Source of the DNA: Elephas maximus indicus
Taxonomy: Eukaryota > Chordata > Mammalia > Proboscidea > Elephantidae
Assembly (NCBI RefSeq): GCF_024166365.1
Contig: NC_064820.1
Location: 65,077,501 to 65,141,500 of the forward strand
Reading direction: 5' to 3'
Length of the DNA: 64,000 nt
Below, one piece after another: positions 11,401 to 25,500 of this stretch (the first letter of the stretch is position 1; each line of letters starts with the position of its first letter). A program made the translations under genes and the position numbers. Under the pieces are notes generated by a model. That model did no database searches. It was given only the letters and a program-made list of their open reading frames with translations, and was not told where the DNA came from.

Positions 11401-14400
11401 TCTATTTACAGCATACAGAAATGTTATTGTTTGTAACACACGATCCCAATTCTCCCTTGGCTACCTGCAGCAAATTTGACTCCAAACCACCAGGTCCATG
11501 GCATGATGGTGTGATGGAAGACATGCAGGAAAGTAACTTGGCTATTTTTCTTACGCAGAACAAAAAAGATCTGAAATAATTTAAAGAAAATCAAGTTCAT
11601 ATAAAATCATGTAATAATTTATCTAGTATTACAAAAAATATTGGTAAAGTGCAAACTATTTCATACTATAATTTGCTTTGAAAGGGTTGCGTTATGGAAC
11701 GCTCACAGAAACAGCTGACCCTCCAAGGGACAGCTCAAAAATTAATTAGGATGGAGGAATTTAGGTATGATGTCTAATCATGGGAGAACCAAGAAGGTGA
11801 AAGAAAATTTTTTGCATATTTAAAAATCAAGGATATAACATAAAGAATATGGCCAAAAATTGCTGGAAAAAAAAAATGCTATCACTAATATATATATCCA
11901 AGCAGATTTTGAAGTACTTGGGAAAGCAGAAGAATCTTAACTCTTAGAACTGAAATTATTCTACATTGCTCTCTAACACATCCTTCCAATTGGATAAAGG
12001 AGAAAGCAAACTGAAAGAGGACTTGGAACAAATCAGAAGTTAACAAATTATTAAAGAAAGGTGAAGGGATGAAAACTTGAAGAGTTCATTTTAGAGACAG
12101 GATGGAAAAGAAAGCAAAGCTTCCTAAAATAAGGAATAGAATAGGAAGGCTTTTTGGAGAAAACTGTTTTAAAAAAAAAAATCAAAAAGCAAAATTCAGA
12201 AAACCAGTGATTAGACACTTTGAAATACAGGACTAACCAGAGTAGCACAAAGAAATGTATTAATAGGAGTATTTGAGAAATGTAGCTCCGAAGAGGACAC
12301 AGGAAGCAGCAACAGTTTCTTTATGGAAACTAGAACTGAGGACATGCAAAACAAAAACCATGAAGCCAAAATTCATTTGCTTATGCACATGGAAGAAGGC
12401 AGCATGGTACAACACAAAAAGCCATAAACTAGCAATCCAGGGTCCTGGTCCCAGTCAGTACTAACATTTCTCTGAGCAAATGGTTTCTTGGTTTCAATTT
12501 TTTTCAGACTGAGGGCTCTAGATTAGATCAATGGTTCTCCACCTTGCTATGTATTATAACCTCCAAGAAGCTTTTGGAAAAATAACTGTGCCTGGTCTCT
12601 ACACCAGATTGTCTGGCACCAGATCTCTGAGGGTTGGGGCCTAGTTTTCTTTTCCCTAATGCAATTAATTCTACTACACTGTGAGGGCTGAGACCCATCG
12701 GACTATAGCTGAGAACCATCGGACTATAGCAAGGATTCTTAAAGGGTGGTCCCTGGGCCAGCAAAATCTGCGTCACCCGGGAACTTGCCAGGAATGCAAA
12801 CTCCTGAGCCCCACCCAAGACCCACTGAATCAGAAACTCTAGGGCTGGGGTTTCCAGAATCTGTGTTATAACAAGCACTCCAGATGATTCCGATGCATAC
12901 TTAGATCTGAGAACCACTGGACATGACGCTCACTAAAATCCCTTCCAATTCTAACATTAGGTGATTAGTCAACCAAAAAGGTGACGCATGTCAAGATTTG
13001 CTACAAGAAATTTAGTGCATACATTCTGAAGAGAGGGCACATTTGTCAGTCTCAGATCAGAACTTGTTCCAGACCCACATGCCATAGAGATACAATAAGG
13101 ATCCAACTTTCCTAAACTACTCTGGAAATACAGGTGCAGGGCTTTTTGCTCTTACCACAAACCCTAATCCACGGCACTTGCTTCTCTCAGGGCCCGCTCA
13201 CCCAAGTTCAGAGTTGATCCTCAACAAGGTCTTAAGTAGGAAGAGAGAGGGCCCGGTGAGCACAGACTTCAGAAAGGCAGCTGGGGATAGTTTTGGCACA
13301 ACCAAAATTACTTATATCCCAGGGTTAACTCAGCATCCTAGTGTGCATTTATGAATTCTGAAGCATTCATACCCTTAAAAGAGTATGGATAAAACACAGT
13401 GCTTTGGTATAAAAGAGCCAAAGGTAGGATGTTCTCTGCTCTTTGCTCCTGAGCTTGCTTCACAAAGTGACTGTCATGGATCTACATAAAGATGCACAGT
13501 TTTGTTGTGTGTTTAACAGTTACATGAATGTCTTCATCAAATGACCTACAAGAACATTTTTTGGAGCTCAGAAAACACTGAAAAATAAGCTTATCCTGGC
13601 TTTTTTCTAAAATTACTGATAATAAAAGGTACAAGATAATGGGTACACCTGAGGAAAAGAGAGAGCCAAAGTTATCAGACAACTGAACTATAGAAGCTTA
13701 TTGGTCTCGTTGAAGCATCAAACATTAACCAAATGTGGTGATGACATACTCACAGTATCTAATAGCTCAATAAATTTGGAGAAGTAATAAAGCCAGCAGG
13801 CGCGTGCCATCTGTAGAAACACAAATATGAATTTATTTTTAAATCCAAGAAATTTAAAAGGCACCAATTTTTATGTGATGGAAAACACCCACTTGTCTTC
13901 CTTTGGTTCTTATATTTAATTTTATTTTACAATACATATAAACTGATCATGGAATCATTTACTCCCATTCTTAGTTCACATTTAGTGTTGCAAATAAAAT
14001 TCAAAAGTTGTAAAAACTGATTTTGAATTATAAGTTTTTCCAAGGAGAAACTTACCCTCAAAGCGGCTGGTGACTGTGAATAGTCAACAATTTCGCATCG
14101 AAATGAATAACCTGTGCCCCAGCCAGACATCACAAACTGCAAGAGAGCACATGCGTATTAAAGAAGGAAGTATTTGCTCAACAGCTACAACAAAGGTGGT
14201 TTAGATTACATCCGATCTTGAGGTTCTCAGCTGAGTCAGCAGTCACTGCAGAGGGAAAGGCTTGCTAAAACAATTACAAACTACGAACACACTTGATATC
14301 ACAGCAACGAGGATTTCCAAAACCACAATCTCATATGTTACTTATATAAACTGTGTTCTGACTGAAATGCACATTCCGTGTGACAATTATTTTAATCTAG

Positions 14401-17400
14401 TGAAGAACAAAACACTGGGAGCATTTTGCTTAAGCAGCAAATACTGGTAAGTGATTTATCTTATGTACATTTATATGCGCGCACACACATTGTGTGTGTG
14501 TGTGGACTCTAAAGGGAATAACTTGGTCAAAATTCAGTCTTTTCTGATTTCCAATCTTTCACATTAGTCAATAAATGAATGGGCAAACCAAAATTCCCCA
14601 ATATACTCATAAGGTGGCTGCAATAAGTAGGTTTTTCCTGACCTTGGGTACTGGGTATAATGTGAAGCGGTAGCCCAGGACTGTATTACTCTTTTTCTCC
14701 TCATTAAAAATCAAGACTGACCAAACACAAGACTCAGACGCTAGTTTTGCTTTGGATTCACGTTACAAGTCAAGATTTGAAAATGGTCTTGTTAACAACG
14801 CAGTTAGTTATAAGAGCACAATTTGGCAGGCCTTAATTCCAGTACACCTGCAAAGTGACCTTAGACCAGTGGTGAGAAGAAAAAGCCTATTGCTGATGAG
14901 GCTGAACTCTAATTCCAAGATGATATCGACATTCTCTCAATCTGGTGGTGGGAAGGTCTGCTTTTAAAACAGTATCTGAAAATGCAAGGCTAAGGGCTGT
15001 AATTTTAAGGCAGCGCATATATTTAACAGACAGCTTAATTTAGGTGCTGACAAGGTGATCACGTCTTCTCTTGTCTGACATTCTATTCTCTCAAGGGCCA
15101 ACATCTTTCCTACAATGTCTTCTTTTTGGGTATGATGGTTGTATTATTTTGACCACTAGAGCAAGCTTTAAATTTCTATTTTTAATTACATTAAAGCAAA
15201 AATTACAATTTTACCATAAATTAGCTTTTAAAACCAAAGCCTTATGAGGTATTATCAGAATGATATTTAATAGAGAAAAGAAAAAAAACAAGAGATGAGC
15301 TAGTATTTAGACTGCAGTGTTTTAAAATGCCCTGTCCTTTTCTGATACTAACTCCTAGCTTGAGTCATTAGATCATCACACTGTTAATTCGATAAGTGAT
15401 CTTGAAAATTAAGAAAAATACAACAAATATATTTCACAGGTAAGAAAAATATTTTACAAAAACAAGCCAATAAATTTTCTCAAAGGAACAAGGCAATGTG
15501 GCACAGATATGGCTAGTCATGTTTTATAAAGCCTGATCTGTTGGTGAATGCTCTCCTGTTCTCTAGCACTCAGACTCGCTTCTCACTGATGCAAAGGAAC
15601 ACTCTAAATCCAGGAGCTATTAACTTAAACTGTAAAGTGCAAGCAGGGGAGGGAAGATCTCTACCGTAGCCAACCATAAACAAGCACAGAGTTAAATCTG
15701 AGAAGTTGTGTGACTTTGCCCTCTTTGGGTTCTAAACTGAACTGGTGACTACATGTTCAAGCAATCACTATAAAATAAGGCACATGCATTCCTTTAGTCT
15801 CCTGCATTTGACCGTCACTTTGTTTATTTTTGGCCTCACATCCCTAGTAGAGGTATTTATTCTGTATATCACTCGTGCTCCACACACTAAACCAGGTGTT
15901 TGGATGTGTCCTGGAGATGGCATGCTGCTTGGTTGTCAAAAGTCTTTGTTTATACAAAGTTGTACTTACTGCTTGTCTGATATTTCATTTAAGAACATTC
16001 CAACAGTCTGCTAAGCATTTTATATATACACATACATATATATATACATACATATACACATACATATATATTTACACATACATATATATATACACAAACA
16101 TACACACATGCGTATGCCTAGGAATAAAAGAAGAGTAATAATTTATATTTGGCAGATAATAAACTCTGAAACTACCATATAAGTAACTGAAGTAATTAGT
16201 GGTTAATGGGAGACAAAAACTCTCACATTCAGGTTATTTTCAAACTTTCTTTTTATTTGTAGTTACTAAAGTATAAACCAAAACTGACTGGCTACCATTG
16301 GATTCCATCTAAACCTGAGAAATATATTTAGGGACATCACAATCATTGACACAACCAGACAAAGAGCCTAAGAATATCTGAACTTGAGGTACCCAAGAGA
16401 AAATTTGATTCAACCCTGACTCTGTAAGATACGTAACCAGAGAGGTTAAGTGCCTTACTCAAATCAGGTCACTAATTAGTTGCAGAACCAGGACTAACTA
16501 TGCTCTGGTCCCCCACCTTCCAGGTGTATTCTTAACACTATACTACAGTATGCTAGATCCTATCCCTGACAACAGATGAGCATGTACTTCCTCTCTTCCT
16601 CATCCCTGCGACTCTTTCCCTTTAGGTTGCTCATACTCCAGAAGGGATAGTAAGAGTGGCCTGTGAGTTAATTTTGGAAATAAAGTAGAAGAAATGGAAT
16701 GTAGCAAAGTAAGTCCAGACTTCAGCAGGCCTGTGAAAAACAAGGCTAATGTAGATGAAAGGTGATCTGATCACGTGGATTAGCAGCAGAAGGCAGGTTG
16801 AAAAGATGCAGGTGGAGAGGCTATGGGATCAAGAGAATCCAGAGGGGCCATGCTGGGCCCTGAGTGAGTCTCAGTTGTAAGAACAAGCTGTGTTGCACAG
16901 GAAGTAAATAAGGGGTAGAAGATGAGGAAGCCAGCTGGTACTGGAAAGGAAGCACAGAATTCCAGAGAAGCTGATGCATGAGAGGGGCTGAGGAACATTA
17001 AGAGCTGAGGAGAAAGAGGATCCACAAGTCTGTTTTTGGGTCCTGGAACATCTCCATTCCTTTAATTACAATCAAGGGACAGGCCCCCTCACCAGCTTAT
17101 ATTAAGTCTCAGCTCTGTGTTCGGTCTGTCATCTTATTGCTCACTAGAGCATGCAGAAACCAAAGGTGCCTATCATGATGATGGCAACTCATTACAGGGT
17201 CAGAATAAGCTCTGATGTCAGACAGAACCTGGTTCAAATATCAGATTTCCACTTACCAGCTATGTTACTAAGTTATTTATTTCCTCTGAGTATGAATTAC
17301 CTCAAAACTACCATTTATGGACTCATTTAATCATTTATTAAGGCTTACTACATGCCAGTCCCTAGATTAGATGTTAATCTTTCTCATCAACTATGAGTTA

Positions 17401-19462
17401 GACTATTCTGAAATCTTTTCAAGAATTCCTTATCTTATCTACACATAACAATTTTTAGACAAATAACTGCCCTAGTGAGGTCAGTTTCTAAAGCCCCTTA
17501 AATCTCAAAAAGCTACCCTTATAGTCACGAAAACATAATGACAGATAAACAGGAAGACAGACAAAATTTTCCCATTAGGAATACTGAAAACACTTGCCTC
17601 ATAACACATATACACAGAAAAAAGTACTATGAAAAAATTGTACGTTATCATCGCTCTCTTGAGTTCAAAGGGCTTTCGGTTCTCCATGAGCTTTGGTCCC
17701 AGAGAAGTGACAAAATAGACATAGATTCCAAGGATGATGGTTTGTGGGAGAGGCGAGGACATGAGGAGCCAGTCTTCAACTCTCGGATCTAAGAGAAAAG
17801 CAAGATGTAAGTGCACACTCACTTGGCCAAGAGATAACTGGCAGCAACCAACATTTCTTTAAGCAAGCACCTAGATCCTAGCTTTGATATGGACTATTTG
17901 ACAAGGGTATCTTTGGAAAGGGAGAAGGCAAGGGAAGTAATGAAAGATAGTGAAGTATCCTGGGATTAGAAACAGTGGGGCTTTTACCACTCCTAGGCTT
18001 CAAAGGGCAAGGCATGGTATTAGTTACCAAAACCTAAAGGAGTAAGTCATGTGGAAAAGCCCTCCTTGAGAGGAACTGCAACCTTCACTCGAAGGACTCA
18101 GCTAGCCCAAGGCAGTTCTACAAGAGGACAGGAGGATAGATACCCAACTTTATCCCCATCCTTCTTTCTACTTTGCTGGGGCTTTCAATTGGCTGAACTC
18201 AACCAGAAACCAAAGGGCAAGGAACCCATCCCATGGGTGTAATTAATACTGTTTAGCCTCCCCTGTGAGTGAGCCTGCAGGGTGCAGCAGAGAGGAAGAG
18301 TAGATTTGGAGGACAGAGGACATTCAGCAAAATCCCACCGCTCATCCATCTATAACTACCATTAACATCTTAGAGTTTTTCTATACTGGTTTTCTTCTGT
18401 ATATAAGAAATATGTTTGTGTTTGCTTCTCAACTTTGTTTTTCCCCCAAGAAAACTGGAGCACTTCTACATGTATTACATCATAGCATTATAGAGTTGAA
18501 AGGGACCACAGCATCATCTAAATCTCCAAAATGTGGGGTCTTGGAGTCCAAAATGTGGGCTATCCAACCTATAATTTTGAACAAAATATGTATTGGCCTT
18601 ACAACCATGTATTTAGAAACTTATCTGATCATTTAAAGTGGCAGGCCAGCAGAGTTAGATGAATTAAATATTGCAACTCAAGGTGAAATGTGATTCATTC
18701 TATAATTTAAAGTAGTTCAAGTATAATTTTACTAAATTGCCTCATAAACCCAGAGCATTATGAAGGAAAGTGAGTGTGGACAAGGTTCCACGTGCACCTC
18801 ACTCCAAACTGAGTCTCAACTAACATCAATATGCTGAACACCATCACTTCATCAATTGAAAAAGAGGAACGAAGGGCATGCAGACCTCGATCATTTCGCT
18901 AATTATGTCACCAGTTACTGAGAAATTATGACTACTCTTCAGGTCTGACTTTCCACCCCATGCAAAAATTTCTTCTTCAGCAGAAGTCCATGACAGACGG
19001 TTCACACGGTCTCAATCTGAGTGTGGAGAGCTCACCTTTGACAAACATTCTGATATGCTTGGGTATGACTCTAACTATTAAAAATGATTTTATCTGCAGT
19101 CAAATGGGCATCCCTCAAGAATACTAACAGAATAATATGTTGTGGGGTTGGCAACCAATATAACAAAACACTATGTATATTGTTTAATGAGAAACTAATT
19201 TGCTCTGTACACCTTCAACTAAAGGACAATAAAATAATAATAATAAAGAGAAAAAGAATACTAAGAGATGCCCCGTCTTAAAAAAAAAAAAAAAAAAGTA
19301 AGCCAACAGAGTCAATAATCAGCTCTAAAACAGACCCTAAGATATTTAGGAATTAATATATGATGAAAGAATTCCCATAAACAAGCAGGAAAGGGAGAGA
19401 TTATCCAACAAATGCTGATAGGAAAACTGACTACTTAGGAGAAAAATAAGTTCATTCCTAAC

Positions 19463-19551
<89 letters not shown>

Positions 19552-22500
19552 TATACAAGTATGTCCCAAACTATGGGATGAAATCAAGTTTTTTTTTTTT
19601 TTTTAAGACATTTCACAAAAGGGGAAGGGGGTATCTACTGGAAACGTTTGGTTAAACAGGTTTCTTTACTACAAAATTTCTTAGTGCCTCATGTTCATTG
19701 TGAACTGTCAAGATGAGAAGGGTAGTATGCAGCATTGCCCAAACTTAACTGGCCATAGAATCCTGGTTTTTTTTTTTTTTTTAATGTAGAACACCACTTA
19801 AGATCTTATGGAACTAAGGTTCGGTGGAACACGGTTTGGAAAAGATAGCCATTCACTAAAATAAATTTACAAATTAAACCATTAAAAATTAGTGATGAGA
19901 AGGTAAGTAAGAGCAATTTAGATATATTAAGGAGGTAGGAAATACAGGAATTTGTAATTGGTTAAATACAGAGAATGAAATACAGGTAGAAGGAAAACAC
20001 CCAGACTTTTTGATTGGATAACTATACCATCACTGAGAATGGGGACACAGGATTAGGAATATGATTAGTCAGGGAGAGATGGCTTATATTGTAGAAGACC
20101 TTACATTTGGGGTGCCTGTAAAACATTCATGTGGAGATTTCCCCAGGTACCTGGATCTATGGGTCTGGAATTAAAAGAAAGATTTTGACTGGAGGTGTAG
20201 GTTTGAGAGACATCATCACATAAATGATGGGCAGTAAAACTGGCTTAGAAAAGTGGGTGGAGTAAGCAGAGTAAGTGGCTTAAGTCAGAGTCTTGGGGAC
20301 TCAACATTTAAAGGACGAGCAGCAGAAGAGAAAACTGCGAAGACAGAGAAGGAGCAGCTGGAGAGGTAGAAAGAAGAAAAACCACAAGAGTGAGATATCC
20401 TAAAGCCAGAGGAAGAGTGAATTTTGGAAGGAGGCAAAGTATCAAATGTGGCAGAGAGGCAAGTAATGTGGGCTGAAAAGTGCCACTGGATTTAACAACA
20501 GGAAGTCACTGATGCTCTTAGCAAGAACAATCTGAGTAAAGTATCATGCACAAATACAAATTCAACAAATGTTTGCTGACAGACATTCTTAAAAATAGAA
20601 AGCTCTCAAAATTTTAAAAGCACTTTCCCATATTAAGAGGTTTTATGTAAAAGCGTTGAAATTGGCTACCCAGATACACATCACTGAAGTCTTTCATTGT
20701 CTCCATCCCTTTCCCTTTAACAATGTCAAGTTTCCCTGGACATCTGGTTGTCACACGCAATTAAAATGGCTACCAGGAACCCTAGCCATAGGCCTGCACC
20801 TCACAAAGGAAGTCTCAGTAAAGAAAAGTAGTCATACAACTGGGGACTTAGAGACAGAGTTAGAACTGATCAAACTTTGGTGGACTTCTTCTATCAGTGG
20901 GTAATACAAAACCTTAAATAAACAAACATCATAATCTATATTAATGTATCTCATTTTTATTCCTGCTGAAATAAGGATTTCAAACCAGCACCAAAAGCAG
21001 GCCTCTGGGAAAATATTAATGCTGTCCCCTTTTGATGGTGAGAGTACGGATGATTTTTATTTATTTTTTTATAAGCAATTTCAAATGTTTCTGTTATTAA
21101 CAGACATCACATGTATGATTAAAAAACAGGTCATTTTTAAGGGTCGGTAAAGGAATTCCTGAATCAGAAATTTATTTTATTTTACTCTTTCACTGGCTCA
21201 GCAGGAAGAAAAAAAAATCAAATGACATCATCTTTCTTTCTTCCTCTGGTAGCAGCAGAAAGAAAACAAGCCTGGGAAAGCACACTGAGCTGGTTTGGGA
21301 AGCAGAAGAAAATAATTCAAAAATAAATATTTTTTTTCCTGTAATTTAACATTTCTAGCAGAAACCTTTTCTTAAAATTCTGTAGGTGACTACCAAGTTT
21401 AGAAATAAAAAAAAAATCATTGCATCTTTTGGGAAAAGCTGGTTAATTTAATTGTATGTTATTTTCAAAGCAAATAAAAAAGCACTAAGCTTTTTATCCT
21501 GTTTCAGCAAAGTTTTGGCATAGGACAGCCTGGGTTCTAATCCTGGCTCTCCCACTGATCAGTTATATGATCTTGGCCAATTTACTTCTGTGCTGACTTT
21601 CCTTATCTGTGAATTGGGCATGAAACAACATCTATCTCACAATAGGTTTAACAAGTTATTTTTTGCAAAGAAGAGCCCAGCACATTGTATGTGCTGAACA
21701 GCAACTGCTACTGTTGTTACAACAGATAATTCTGTCAGCACAGCAGAGTCATCTCTGGGGTATTTAAAAATCAAGTGGCAAAAGACAGCCCTGGTCTAAC
21801 TGAATCAAACTCCTAGGGCATGGGTCCCTGGCATCCATATTTTGAAAAGCTCCCAAGGAGACCATGATAAACTGTTAGAGCTAAGAGCCAGGGGTTTGGT
21901 GGGTAACCAAGTTTCCTTCACCTATATTGAGGGCCATGGCATTGCGTACCAGGTGTCCTGCAGTCATCTGTTAGGTGGTTTCCTGTCCCCTGTTCTATCC
22001 TGCTACACCCCGTCTTCCACAAAACTGCCAAATTCACTTTCTAAAAGTACAGCTCTGCTCTAAATTAAATTAGCTCTCTCTCACTAAACAAATAAAATTC
22101 TAAGGCTTTAGTACAACATTCGTGATTCTGGTGGTTGTTCACTTTTCCTACTTTCTCTCTCACCAGTAGTTATACCTTTCTGAATAGGAAGTTCACTTTC
22201 ATGTGAGATAGTGAGCTGTCTATGAGAAAGCTACAAGTCTGGTGTGGATGATGATTTGATGGGGTTGCTGTAGACAGGGCTCCTTGATGACTTTTAAAGT
22301 TAATTCTGACTCAGCCTACGATCCAGCAAATTACACTGGCGGGGGAGGGGAGGGTGGTAGAAGTGAAGTCTATTTTCCCAGAGACAAAAGGGTGATGGGG
22401 TGGGAAGAGTACTTCCCCTCTATTTGATGTCAGAGTTGGGCTTAAGTATCATGAGTAGAGCCAAGAACAAAGCAAAGGACGGGAAGGCAGCCTGTCTGAG

Positions 22501-25500
22501 AATGTACACCCCAGTGATTACCTTATGACTATGACTAATTACTATCACTTTGAATTATGACTAGCCTGTAATTTTTTTCTAAGAGTGTTCCAGTGAGAGT
22601 ACAAGCTATAAGTGCCACAAAGATAGAATACTAATGAGCATTTCCATCAACTACTTGTAGGAGAGTGCTGTCTTTTTAAGTAGCACGCACTAGCTCAAAA
22701 AGTGCACCTGTTAAAATTTCAAGCACCAATTAAGATGAAGACGCTGGAAGGAAACGCAAACATGTACCTCTAGTACTTCGTGAAGTACTAAAGGTTCAGG
22801 TTGGAAGCAATCTGGGTCATACTCTACCCTGTTGCAAAAAGGTCACAACTAAGTTTGGAAAGTCATTATTGCTATACAAGACAGGTCTTTTTAAATATTA
22901 AAAGCTTTTTCATTTCTCCACAGCCCGAAATGCTAACTGTAGCATTATTTACAAACCTGACATTTTATATGTAGGAACCATAACAAATCCTCTTATAGCT
23001 TAAGTATTAATTAAACTATTTTATAATTCTGTAGCTGTGGAATTTTCCACATGAAATAGCTACACATGACTACCACTTCTCTAGCAATCAGAAAACCAGT
23101 GAATATCAGTAAGTTTCCCCAAGGCCAGCGAGGAGTAAAGCCAAAGCCAAGAACACACTTGAAATTCTTGGCCCTTAATCATGGGATCAGGACTTCCCAG
23201 GGAAAACAAAATAAAACCGAACTAAGATGGCCAGAAATGATTTATAGCAGCTCTCAGAGATCAATACTTCACTAAGTAGAAGGAAAAAGAATCCTATTTT
23301 GTGTGTGACAGTGTTCTCAAAAGCTGTAAAGCCTAACACAAAACATTTTAACCCTTCTAGGGTTGCTATGAGTCAGAATCAATTCGACGGCAGTGGGTTT
23401 GGTTTTTGGTTAGACCCCAAAAGAAAAAAATAATAATAATGTGAAGAAACTTTTTTAAAAAGTGATATGCTATATTAAAAGTATTTTAAAATAAAAACCC
23501 TCTCTCATCTGTAACAACCAGCACCACTATTTGTGTTGAAATACTTCCCAAATAACAGAGCACTTTCATGCATATTATTTGGTCGATACCATTCTCATCT
23601 CCATTTTGCTAATTAAAAAAGAGACTCATGGACAATAAATAATGTGTCCAAGATCACACAGCTAATAACAGTAGTGTCAGAACTTAGATCTAGATCTTCT
23701 CATTACACCTCCCCATGCTCTCTCTCTCTTCTCCCAAGACTTCAAATTAATGCAACTTCATATATTCAGCATTTCCAGCCTTCTCCTCTCATTGTCCCTG
23801 TACTGTCTACAATGCTGTCTCCAGGACTCTCTTTATTACTCTCTATCTTTAAGCACCTCCAGCCCTTTGCAGTTCCTTTTTATACCTCAGCATTACCAAG
23901 TTTTCAATGTCAATATTCCAAACACAAAGTAAATGGTCTTCGATGTAAATATCCCAAATAAAAAGTAAATGGCTGATTCATGGATAAAAGTGGAAGTGGC
24001 ATTCTGAAGTAGTTCACTTTAAAGTTATACTTGTATAACCATCTGAATCTATTAGGCTCTTGAGTTAGGACAGTAAAGATCTGAATCTCTTGGGTTCCTG
24101 CATTTAGGAGAGTGAATAGCAAGAGCTGGATAGCCAGGAATTCATTTTTACAAACAGCTCTATCTCAAAAAAAATATACACCCAAATATATTTGGATCCC
24201 AAGTTCAAATAATGAGAGTTCAAGTAGCAAGGTCTACGTCTACTTTGAAAAACAATTGAAATATTAGTATTTAAGTTAAGTACTGAATATATGAGAACAA
24301 ATCACTGTTAACCTTCAGAGAAGGATGACCCCTAAAGTAACCTATATGTTCTTTGCATCATTACATACATTGAGAAACTAGGAAAAAGAGAAAACATAGG
24401 CATAGTGACTCCCCAGTCCCCTCCCAGAGTGAAACTTCTCTCTTTATGGGACACTAAAAAATGATCCTTTGGGGGAAAAAAAAAGGAATAAAGGAGGAAA
24501 AAGATCCTGGGGGCCCTCGCATGGTCCAAACATTAATGTACTCTCCTGTTAACCAAAAGGTTGGAGGTTGGATTCCACTCAGAGGAGCCTTGGAAGAAAG
24601 GCACAGCGATCTACTTCCAAAAATCAGCCATGAAAAACCCTATACAGCACAGTTCAACTCTGACACACATGAGGTCACCATGAGTCAGAATCAACTCAAC
24701 GGCAACTGATAAAAAAGATCCTAGGCATTTTTATGGGGCAAAACTGTTGTGAAACTTTTTAGCGAAATAAAATTGATCTTTAGCAGATTACAGAGAAAGA
24801 CGTCAACCATGAAAGGGTATCTTTGCTGAAATCACTGTATAATAAAGTTAGGAGGGGCCAAGATGACAGTGTAGTCAGACACTTCCTGTGGTCCCTCTTA
24901 CAACAAAGACCCGAAAAAATGAATCAATTTTATATGATTCTGAAGGAACCCTGAACATCAAAGGCAAAGTTGAGGAATCAGACTGAGTGGCAGCGGAGGG
25001 AGAGACATTCAGAAGCAGCAAGGAGTTGCCAGTCCTGACCTGGCAGGAGCCAGCATCCTGCAGGATGGGATCAGCTGGCACCAGCGGTGAAGCAAGCAGT
25101 GGCATTTGGGACGCGTTTTCCACATCAGGAGAGATGGAGTGGCAGAGAGTTTCCTTATGCTTCCAGAATCAGTGAACAGCAGTACTCTACTGGCAAAAGA
25201 TAAGCACATGCATCTAACCTACCATGTGGATCAAAAAACGCCCCTTTGGGAAAAACATCTCTCCCATTTACCTGCCCCCTTCCCACTCTACACTGGGTCC
25301 GAGCCAGCTTCAGAGATTGCCACATCCCCCGGCCAGAAGTAGGACCTGCCATGTGCCCTGAGCCATTCTCCCGGCCTTGGAGAGGGAACAAATTAACAAA
25401 CAGGAAAAAAAGAATCTGCTGGCTCCTCTAAACTGGGGACTCAGGGCAGAAAGAGCTCCTTTGCCTAAGCACAGGCATAAGGGGTCCATGAACTCTGAAT

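Larger units (their letters stand above)
5118..11464 (-). other. ELOVL7: ELOVL7 intron between coding exons 5 and 6
   Basis: 6,347 bp, phase 1, GT-AG. Holds an old L1 (5455-5890), AfroSINEs at 6471 and 11222, a MER2-like DNA transposon (9526-9836) and an L1 3' UTR fragment (10580). I recognise nothing in 6655-9520 apart from poly-A runs and short decayed LINE-like pieces (about 8380-8520). Confidence 0.85.
14137..17597 (-). other. ELOVL7: ELOVL7 GC-AG intron between coding exons 2 and 3
   Basis: 3,461 bp, phase 0, GC donor and AG acceptor. Contains a CA/TG-rich dinucleotide patch (14477-14506), a TA/CA microsatellite (16018-16106), and MIR pieces (16390-16560 and 17185-17340). The rest shows nothing recognised. 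Confidence 0.85.

Noticed and set aside
12528-12917. Minus-strand open frame of 129 residues
   Set aside because: It lies entirely in MER5A-like DNA transposon copies, which are non-coding.
15875-16138. Tyrosine/threonine-rich open frame
   Set aside because: Produced by a TA/CA microsatellite.
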